A stretch of 14,060 nucleotides of DNA, from NCBI GenBank assembly GCA_003573635.1, contig QUTJ01031644.1:1-14060 (forward strand). The letters run 5' to 3'. Within the stretch, counting starts at the first letter, position 1, and every line of letters starts with the position of its first letter. The notes below the pieces were generated by a model. It saw nothing but the letters and a program-made list of their open reading frames with translations. It was not told the DNA's origin and searched no databases. A program made the translations under genes and the position numbers. Shown piece by piece: positions 1 to 6,996 of this stretch. The DNA comes from Goniomonas avonlea (Eukaryota > Cryptophyceae > Goniomonadida > Goniomonadaceae).

Positions 1-1640
1 ACAATCAAATCTATGCAACATCTACTCAGTCTGCGCGACCTTTTGGTACAGTGTCTCGACAACATCCTCGCAGCCAAAGGGTGGCCGCGGCTGCGAGGTG
101 ATGGCGAACCTCACTGTGAGCCGCGACTTGTACTGCTTCGCCAGATCCTGTAAGCCAAATTCAATCAAATGGATCAGCACCGGGACAGAGGCAGACAAGT
201 CAGAACGACTGCGCGCATACCCTGAGACATCAGTCAATGCGACAGGCATACCCTGAGACATCAGTCAATGCGACAGGCACGCACACTCTGAGACATTATT
301 CAATGCGACAGGCAACACGCACTTCAAGCTCAGGTCGCAGCATCACACTCTCGATCGTGGTGTTGCAGGAGAGGATGGAGATCATCAGGTTATCCTGTTC
401 GCTCGTCAGTGACCACTTCGTGCCGCCTGCACACCACCTGTGTTTTCACGAGGATCGAGAGCGCCATTTGAAACAAGGGAGTGATTCCACTGCCGCCACC
501 GATGAGTGCCAGCCAACTTATCTGCCTGACCATTTCACGTGAGCACTCTTCCCAACAAAAGCACACAGAGAGAGAGCGCACTTTGGGCCTGTCCCGAGAT
601 CGAGGGCGCATGGAGAAAAATAGCGCAAGGCCCCTTGTGGTCCTCGCATTTGCACCTCGTCACCGACTTTAAGGCTTCCGAGGTACTTGGAGACCTGTGA
701 AATCTGTATGTGCCTCCGACTTGCTGGCAAAAAGAATCACCTTGCCCTCTGGATAGACTTTAACCGCAAGTTCAAAGTAACCAAGTTGGGAAGGCAGCGA
801 TACAGGCGTGTACTGGCGCGTCACGGTCTCACCCCCTGTCTGAAACGACCAAGTCAGCCGCAATCGTGCATCGGAAAGTTGAGATCACGACAACCTGCGC
901 CTGAACCACAAGATGCTGCCCTGTACGAAGACCCAAGTGGGTTGAGGCTGGGAGATCAAACCGAAGCAAAATTGACCCTTCGCCACACGAAGATACACTG
1001 GGAGTCGGTGTCAACATTGTCCGGTGATACTCAAGCCCACAGCACCTCAACACTCTGAAGGAAGCGAAGTTATCACTCAGCGCCGTGCGGACCGGTGGAG
1101 GGACCTGCAAAGACACAGTGATATTCTCAAAAAGGGAGGCTCGATGAACCTTAAAGACATCAGGAACAAGCGGCCCGAGATAGCAGCCCTGAAGGATAAC
1201 CTTGTATGTGACCCATTTATGTATCTCGTTGAAAAGACCAGTGCCATCATCTCCCGCAGCTCGCATCAGCTCATCTACTCCACCTGGATGATAGTCCATG
1301 TAGGGTGTCACGTTGTACACCCCCTTATCCAGTACCATCCAGCAGTCTGAACACTCACGTAAGTGACGGCGACCATGCCCCAGATCAACGCACCATCTCG
1401 TTTATTGTGCTTCTTCACCTCAGCCATTGTCAACACTGGTATTGGTCCGGATACTCCTTTCATATCCTCGCCAGAAAGGGCTCTTCGGTTCCAATCGAGT
1501 TGTGAGTGCCCTGGTGCAAGAGCCACTTTTTTCCGGCTACCGGAAGAAACTTGCTGTTGGGGAGCTTTCAACCCTTGTACAGCCGCCGGCAGAGTCCGTG
1601 GGACGACTGGTACGCCTTCCTTAGGTGGTGGCATCGCCAT
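1..1640 (-). CDS. CYB5R4: NCB5OR/CYB5R4-like cytochrome b5 / cytochrome b5 reductase fusion (3' end beyond window)
   Basis: A soluble-type oxidoreductase expected to pass electrons from NAD(P)H through FAD to a fused b5 haem. Inferred exons: 1640-1394, 1346-895, 839-741, 694-582, 525-438, 394-323 and 147 to about 28; intervening introns are 43-56 nt except the last (322-148, 175 nt). Start ATG 1640 is the first in frame. Residues about 38-82 match the NCB5OR-specific N-terminal segment (KKVALAPGHSQLDW, then KKHNKRD). The b5 domain has haem ligands H102 (in HPGG) and H125. The reductase domain has an FAD motif RQYTP (241-245), RGPQG, the nucleotide-binding GGGSGITP (313-320) and LRPELE/DLAKQY across the last junction. 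Only about 40-50 residues link b5 to reductase, so the CS domain of animal NCB5OR is absent. The terminal CGPP-type NADH motif is not in the window. A 45-nt in-frame segment (1149-1105) could be one more intron. The gene is divergent from the gene at 1842. Identity is confident; exact edges are less so. Confidence 0.87.
216..314. repeat. 31-bp tandem repeat inside the last visible CYB5R4-like intron
   Basis: The element CTGAGACATCAGTCAATGCG recurs at 222, 253 and, diverged, at 288, giving periods of 31 and 35 bp. The first two copies are almost identical. The array lies entirely inside the inferred intron 322-148 and explains why this intron is 175 nt while its neighbours are about 45-55 nt. 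Read in the gene direction, each full unit runs GTATGC, CTGAT, CTCAG, which resembles donor, branch point and acceptor. Confidence 0.85.
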
Positions 1641-1841
1641 GAGAGGACCTGGTCTGGCTCAGACTGGCTGTGCAGAGTCGAACCGGCAGTACGCGAACTT
1701 GGATCATAAGCTGTTCATATCTGTGCACACAGCCTTGCAGCTTGCTCAATGCTCGTGGATACTTGCTAACAAATTGTGGGGGCTTCAGATTGAAAACCGC
1801 GCCCGATCTGTCTGGTGGGTCACCGTGTCTTTGCGACGACG
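1641..1841. promoter_or_regulatory. Divergent promoter region between the CYB5R4-like gene and the 1842 gene
   Basis: The two inferred start codons (minus strand 1640, plus strand 1842) are 201 bp apart and point away from each other, so this stretch must hold both 5' leaders and probably a shared promoter. I see no convincing TATA box. The function is inferred from gene orientation only. Confidence 0.5.
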
Positions 1842-2611
1842 ATGGCCTTCCATCGCTATGGAGTGGGGTTGGTGGTGTGCGGATTTGCCTGTCTGGGGGC
1901 GTTTTTGATCGTCGTGGCTCTTGACAATAGCGCGTTCTCTGTCGCTCTGGCGTCTCGCAACGGATGGAGCACCCTGACTGTGAAAGACGGCTGGGGTCAA
2001 AAGAATTACCAAAAAAAAAAAGCGGCTGAGCATGCCGCTGTGGTCCTTTCACGCAGTGTCAGAGAGGCGATGGAGGCGGGCATCAAACAAGCGAAAAATG
2101 AGGAAAGCCATGCCAACGTTGTTGCGAAATCTCTTGCCCAAAAAGTGAGAATGCCGCTGTAGTTCGGGTTCCGGCTGATTCGACACAGATGTACCTGTCC
2201 ACCCGCGCTCGCGCTCTGGCGCGGGAGAAAGCCCGGGCTGCTCGCCATGCCGCACGGCGAAAGCAAAAGCGTGATGCTTGGTCTCGCGACGCTTCACACC
2301 GTGCGAAGAAGCACCACAACCCTTTTGCGAAAGGCAAGGATCCAGAGGTGAGATTGCCATTATGATGCTGCTCTCCGAGTGCTTTTTGACAAGTATTCCG
2401 AGTGCTCGAATCACATTTTTTTTGGCAGGATGTGGATGATGCCTCTCTCGTGCGACAGTTGTCTGCTATCATAGAGCACGTTCCCATCGCTCAAACCGAA
2501 CTTTCCAAAAAGGACAGAAAAGCTAAGGCAGGGAAATCGCAAGGCAAGGCGCGGCCAAAGAGTAGGGCCTCTGGGAAGACAAGCCATGCTCGTGCCCATC
2601 CACGGCACTGA
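1842..2611 (+). CDS. Hypothetical small basic protein with N-terminal hydrophobic segment
   Basis: Not recognised. Three exons join in frame: 1842-2144 (101 codons), 2189-2347 (53 codons) and 2429-2611 (60 codons plus TGA), giving 214 residues. All junctions are phase 0. Introns 2145-2188 (44 nt, GTGAGA...CTGATTCGACACAG) and 2348-2428 (81 nt, GTGAGA...TTTGGCAG) have good splice sites and in-frame stops, which supports this being a real gene. The ATG at 1842 has a G at +4; an upstream in-frame GTG at 1815 is not a likely start. Residues about 6-28 form one hydrophobic stretch that could be a signal anchor or signal peptide (possible cleavage after VALA). Residues about 50-100 look helical and Ala/Glu/Lys-rich. 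The second exon is packed with Arg/Ala/Lys/His, and the last about 30 residues are Lys/Arg/Ser/Gly-rich. An A11 run (2011-2021) within exon 1 is a possible indel site. No catalytic motif is visible. Confidence 0.68.
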
Positions 2612-3400
2612 GGACATTGTGATGGCCCAAGAATGCAAAAAAAACACCATTGGTGCTGACAAGTTCAGCTGATTTATTGACAAACCCACAGCGGCCGAGA
2701 CCCAAAGCGGAGAGCGCCCTTGATGACACCAGAGAGGCAACAGATCCCGAAAGGGCACCAACTTTGGCGACCAACTGCGCAGGCTTGTCAGCAGGCAAGA
2801 ACGCGCGGACGCTGTTAATAAAACACCGTGTACATTACTACCATGTGCTGTTGCGAGTTCAGACATGACTTGATGAATGAGTCGGAAAAGAGTGACCATA
2901 AAAACCTCTCCGTGAGTCACACTTGGAATGATTAATTCGCCATGGAGGAGAAAATGGTCAAAAAAATGTTGGCAGCAACCCTATGTTGAGGGCTCAAACT
3001 TGTTACCCAACAGCCACGGCTGCTGACAAACAGTGTGCCCGAACCCATCCAACCAGAAAAGAAAGGAGACATCCCTTGAAAAAACAGGAAGAAATCTTGT
3101 TCCGCGAGGTATGTAACGAGAACGACGACACTCGAGACTCAAATCACATGAAACTTGCGCACCTCGTATCGAAGCAGCGTGTGCGTGTGCGAAATTCGTC
3201 ATGACAGCGGTCGAGCGGAGGGTGACAAGCTTGCCGACACGGCGTCCCGGACGATTGACTGCCCTTGGAACATGAACTTGCCATAGCAGCACCTTGAATG
3301 GGCTTTGCAGTTGGCACCGACACCACCGGAGGAGAATGGGTTTGGCAGCAACACACCGGGAGGCCCACTAAAGCGCCGCAAGGAGAATGGAGCAGCCGCC
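2612..3400. other. Intergenic stretch without a supportable gene
   Basis: Downstream of the 1842-2611 gene the sequence becomes AT-richer and carries frequent stops on the plus strand. An AATAAA at 2817-2822, about 205 nt after the stop, could be a polyadenylation signal. A minus-strand open frame (2411-2920) overlaps the last exon of the plus gene and shows no recognisable domain. I see no RNA gene here. Confidence 0.5.
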
Positions 3401-3665
3401 AGTGACAAGCAAGCGCTGAGTCGCAGCTGCCAGTGACAAGCTTTGAGCTTTGAGCGGCCGTGCAGCTGATGACAAATTTTGAGTGTTGAGGGGCCACTCG
3501 ACAGTGACAAGCTTGAGTTTGGAGGGCTGACAGTGACAACCTTTGAGCGTTGAGCGGCGGTCCGGCTGACGGTGACAAGCGTTGAGCGTTGAGCGGCCGC
3601 TGACGGTGACAAGCATTGAGTTTCGAGGGCTGCCGGTGACAAGCTTTGAGCGCTGAGCCGGCGAC
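3401..3665. repeat. Degenerate tandem array, core GTGACAAGC + TTGAGCGTTGAGCGG
   Basis: About eight imperfect units begin with GTGACA-like sequence near 3402, 3433, 3470, 3503, 3533, 3572, 3606 and 3634, so the spacing drifts between about 28 and 39 bp. Most units continue with TTGAG(C/T)GTTGAG and a GC-rich tail (GCGGCCG or GGGCTGAC). Unit length is not a fixed multiple of three, which argues against a coding repeat. The core shares AAGCTT-TGAGCG with the array at 3845. Confidence 0.85.
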
Positions 3666-3844
3666 TGACGGCCACTGGACCCAGGCGGCAAAGGGGTGTG
3701 GGTTGGGCGCGCAGGGCACCGGAATGGAAAGGTCGGCTTCGGGCAATCGAGCGGGGATGTGACCAGAGCTGCGAGAGCATGGTCTCACACGCCGCCAGGA
3801 GACACAGCGTGGAAGGTCGAGGGCGGGTGCGCACGAGGCCACAG

Positions 3845-4050
3845 GGCCACACCGTGTAAGCTTGAGCGACAGGGTCACAGCGTGTACGAGCAAAAAGGGC
3901 CACACCGTGTAAGCTTGAGCGAAGACAGGGCCACACCGTGTAAGCTTGAGCGAAGACAGGGCCACACCGTGTAAGCTTGAGCGAAAACAGGGCCACACCG
4001 TGTCAGCTTGAGCGAAAACAGGGCCACCCCGTGTAAGCTTGAGCGAAAAG
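3845..4050. repeat. 31-bp tandem array, unit GGCCACACCGTGTAAGCTTG + AGCGAARACAG
   Basis: Near-perfect units start at 3845, 3898, 3929, 3960, 3991 and 4022. The last five are spaced exactly 31 bp. A degenerate shortened unit lies between 3872 and 3897. Most copies contain an AAGCTT site. Differences between copies are single bases (AAGACA versus AAAACA; GTGTAAGC versus GTGTCAGC). No minus-strand frame contains a stop within the unit, so all three minus frames run open through the array. Confidence 0.95.
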
Positions 4051-4164
4051 TACTCCGGACCAGGCCAGATTCGTCCTCGCTGAAAGATTGGGGCTGAAGC
4101 AGGTTGTGCTTCGAGAACCGACTCCTGGAGTCTCGTTGGTCGTCGGGCAGGCAGCATGTATCTT

Positions 4165-4679
4165 GTAGCACCGGGTGTTTCGACGCAGTGAGGCGGCGCT
4201 GCAGTGGGGCAGGGATGCAGGATGCAGCGGGGCAGGAGTGCAGTGCTGCAGCGCTCTGGCCGTAGCCTGGCCCTGCACCAGGGGGCCCCCCGCCTCCCAT
4301 GCCGCCGACGCGACCTCGGTCCCGACCGTCAATGTCCTGTCCAGCACCGGGCTTTTCAATGCAGAAAGGTGGTGCTGCAGTGATGCAGTGATGCAGTGAT
4401 GCAGCGAGGCAGGAATGCAGTGCTGCAGACGCAGCCATGTGGTGCGGCGAGAGCACGACCCACAGGGACGAAACCGAGGAAGCAAGAGTGGAGAGGACTG
4501 GCGGGTGTTTCAAGGGGAGTGGATCTGGCCCACAGGGATGAAACCGAGGAAGCAAGCAAAGAGTGGAGAGGACTGGCGGGCGTCTCAAGGGGAGTGGATC
4601 TGGCCGTAGCCTGGCCCTGCACCAGGGGGGCCCCCGCCTCCCATGCCACCGACGCGACCTTGGTACCGACCGTCAATGT
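4165..4679. repeat. Compound duplicated segment with TGATGCAG microsatellite
   Basis: Three layers of duplication are visible. An 81-bp block (TCTGGCCGTAGCCTGGCCCT to ACCGTCAATGT) occurs at 4255-4335 and 4599-4679 with about four mismatches. A block starting AGCACCGGG and ending GTGCTGCAG occurs near 4170-4250 and again, diverged, near 4337-4428; the second copy has expanded TGATGCAG repeats (about 4376-4405). A 70-75 bp block starting CCCACAGGGA is tandemly duplicated at 4459-4528 and 4529-4603. Together these suggest nested segmental duplication. No gene is supported here on either strand. Confidence 0.85.
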
Positions 4680-4789
4680 TGGCCTCAGCTCTGTGCCACA
4701 GGATTAGCCATCGGGGACAGCAGATGAAATGATTCATCACACTGTCTCTTAATCACCCCCCAACTCTCTTGTCTACCGCCCTCCCCCAC

Positions 4790-4985
4790 ACAGTCTCAAT
4801 CACATGGTCGCTCAATCACCCTCTCTCAATCACACGGTCTCTCAATCACAACACAGTCTCCCAATCACACGGTCTCTCAATCACAACACAGTCTCCCAAT
4901 CACACGGTCTCTCAATCACAACACAGTCTCCCAATCACACGGTCTCTCAATCACCCTCCCCCAACACAGTCTCCCAATCACACGG
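4790..4985. repeat. 35-bp tandem array built from CAATCACA sub-repeats
   Basis: The unit GTCTCCCAATCACACGGTCT followed by CTCAATCACAACACA starts at 4856, 4891 and 4926 (35-bp period), with a further copy offset at 4969 and simpler TCTCAATCAC copies on the left side. Each unit is itself two related half-units, one ending ACGG and one ending ACAACACAG. The right part of the array overlaps the inferred end of the minus-strand coiled-coil gene, whose stop codon at 4918-4916 lies inside it. Confidence 0.92.
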
Positions 4986-6863
4986 TGGCTTCCCTCTCCT
5001 CTTCCTCTCACGATCACAGAAGTACTGTGAAACAGCGACAACAAAATCTTGAAAGCGCCAAGCAGCTCCTGGGACGGCTCTACACACCTGAAATGGGGCT
5101 GTGGAGGCATCAAAGCCAGCGGAGGCGCGTGCGAATTGGCTTGGAAAAAGTCAATCAGGCCGTCAACACGGTGCTTCATCTGCTCCATCTCACGCTTCTT
5201 CGACCTGAGCTCGATCACGCACTCCTCGAGCGACTCCTCCACGCGCAGCTTGCGCATCTCAGCCCTGATGAGCTTGGTCTTGAGCCGCTCGACCTCGTCT
5301 TTCATGCGTTCCAGGTGGAACTCTCGCTCTTGCTCGCCCTTGTGGCGCCAGTCAATTTCGGCCTTGGCCTTGGCCAGCTCCATGCCAGCCCTCCACCTGA
5401 ACCAAGGAGCGCAGGTCAGCCTGCTGATGACACAGAGACCCACTGAAAAAGATGAATAGGACTTGAAAAAGAACTCGCCAAGCAAGGTAAAAGTTGCTGA
5501 TGTACAGATTGTTTGAAACGGTAATATTCCGACAGTCCTCGTGCCAAAACACACCTGATTTCCTCCGCTTTCTTCACGCGGGCCTCCCAGCTACTAATTT
5601 CTTCAAACTGCCGGTTGAGCTTATGTTCGACCTTTGAGCGTTCGGCCTCTGTCGCGTTGAACGCGGCAGTCACCCGACGCAGCTCGGATTCTTTGAGTTT
5701 GGTCCGTTCTTCGCTTTCTGACTTGACTCGCTCGATCTCTTGGAGCACCTGGCGTGAACGTGAGCACAACTTCCAAGAACCTCCGAGCTATGAGCAAACA
5801 AGTTTCTTCTCATATAAATTCAGCAAGGATTACGAACGTACAATGGGAAGCTGCTCTCCAGCCTTTTTCAGCCGCCGAACTTCCGCCTGCAGCGCCTCCA
5901 TCTCTCGCAATTTCAGTTTCAGTTTCTCGTCGTATTTTGCCTGCGGTCGACGATAAGGCACTGGGTGGATCGGTTGGTAGAGTAGGAGCGGAAAGGGTTT
6001 CGATTTCGAGTTGGTGGGTGCACCTCGAGTGCACGACGCATCGCTCGCTCACTGTCCAGTTCTCGCTCCTTGGCGAAGAGGGCATCTTCGATCTCGCGTG
6101 TTTTGGAGCCAACCGCGGCACCCTTCTCAATGACCGTCATGGCATTCCGAAGACGTTCTTCAGCAAGGCCCTTTTCCCTTTCTAACTTGACGATGTGTTC
6201 TCGCTCACGCTTTAGCATGAGCTCTAGTTCTTCCTGATTGACAGTTGAGCGGGCCGGCACAAAACAACGGCAGACGGATCAAACCTGCAATGCTCGCGAG
6301 GCATCAGATGTTTCAGCGAGTTCCAAACGAAGTTGTGCGACCAGCTCTGATTCAGACTGAGCGTCACCTGCGAGCGCTTCGCTCGCTTCGACAGCAGGCT
6401 GCGATTTCTCCGGAGTGGTGACCGCACGTTCTTCGCGCGGAGTAATCGCGGGCTGGGATGTGGCTGAACGCTGCGAAGCGCGCAAAGAGTCGGGTCGAGG
6501 AGAGGCCTCCTTGACGCGAGAGGAATCCGGAGGGGTCGGGGGAGGGCTCGTCTGCGTCTGCACGTCGTTGCCACCGGCTCGGGCACTCGTCTGTGATTCC
6601 CCAGCAGACAGTTCAGTTATTTTTTCTTCCTTCTTTGGAGAATCTTTTTCCTTTTCTTCAGGGTCCGTTTGCACTTCAGCCGCTGCGGTCTCAACAATGT
6701 CTGTCTGTGCCTCGTTTGATGGTTTAGGGGCGCGCAGCTTGTTCAGCTCAGCCTGTAACTCGTCACGCGTTTTCTTGATTGAGTTGATTAGGGTCATGGA
6801 TGAAGCCAGCTTTGTCTCCAAAGCAGCCTTGTCTTTCTTGAGCCCATCAATCTCGTCCGCCAT
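4916..6863 (-). CDS. Coiled-coil protein of unknown identity
   Basis: Five inferred exons: 6863-6285 (193 codons), 6233-6024, 5940-5842, 5748-5555 and 5396-4916, giving about 520 residues; junction phases (0,0,0,2) agree at every step. An alternative acceptor for exon 5 at 5420 is also in frame. Residues 1-46 are a predicted coiled coil (DGLKKDKAALETKL, TRDELQAELNKL). Residues 47-165 are Pro/Ser/Thr/Glu-rich and probably disordered, with four QT motifs (AQTD 52-55, VQTD 64-67, SQTS 90-93, VQTQTS 101-106). From about 170 to 465 heptad-like Glu/Lys/Leu/Arg sequence returns (EELELMLKREREHIVKLE, KYDEKLKLKLREMEAL, ELAKAKAEIDW, LRVEESLEECVIEL). The last about 60 residues have no coiled coil and run into satellite DNA. 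Alternating coiled coil and disorder suggests a structural scaffold, perhaps centrosomal or ciliary, but no family is recognised. It is divergent from PRORP. Confidence 0.75.
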
Positions 6864-6996
6864 CGCGATTCAACCGCCCGCCTTCTTGCCCTTGGCCGGT
6901 TTCTTGCGTCGCCGTTGGTCTGTATGCAGATAGAGTCACGTTAACGTTTTCTAGTCGGTGAAGAAAAAAAGATTCGCTTGCTTGTCGTCGTTGTCG
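6864..6996. promoter_or_regulatory. Divergent promoter region between the coiled-coil gene and PRORP
   Basis: Only 133 bp separate the two ATGs, so the promoters of both genes must overlap or extend into the neighbouring coding exon. An AACGTTAACGT-like palindromic stretch lies around 6935-6950, but its role is unknown. There is no clear TATA box. Confidence 0.5.

Noticed and set aside
216-314. C/D-box snoRNA inside the CYB5R4-like intron, suggested by CTGATG in each repeat.
   Set aside because: TGATGT is only a partial C box, no terminal stem or proper D box pairing is seen, and the motif is explained by tandem duplication.
1664-1735. tRNA-like segment on the minus strand: GGCTGTG and CACAGCC 55 nt apart plus a B-box-like GGTTCGACTCT.
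   Set aside because: With the loop TTCGACT the T-stem pairs at only three of five positions, and no anticodon or D-arm fold fits in register with the acceptor pairing.
2411-2920. 169-codon minus-strand open frame, with an overlapping 91-codon frame.
   Set aside because: It overlaps the last exon and intron of the plus-strand gene, shows no domain, and neither frame has supporting splice structure.
3845-4050. CRISPR-like regular spacing of repeats.
   Set aside because: Units are contiguous 31-bp tandem copies with no unique spacers, in a eukaryotic intron-rich context.
3144-4588. Long minus-strand open frames across the repeat island.
   Set aside because: They result from tandem units lacking stops in all three frames; unit lengths do not preserve a frame.
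6864-6920. Reassigned TGA as sense codon, suggested by the in-frame basic stretch before the coiled-coil ATG.
   Set aside because: TGA ends the 1842 gene, LSM4 and PDK1 at the expected lengths, so the code is standard.
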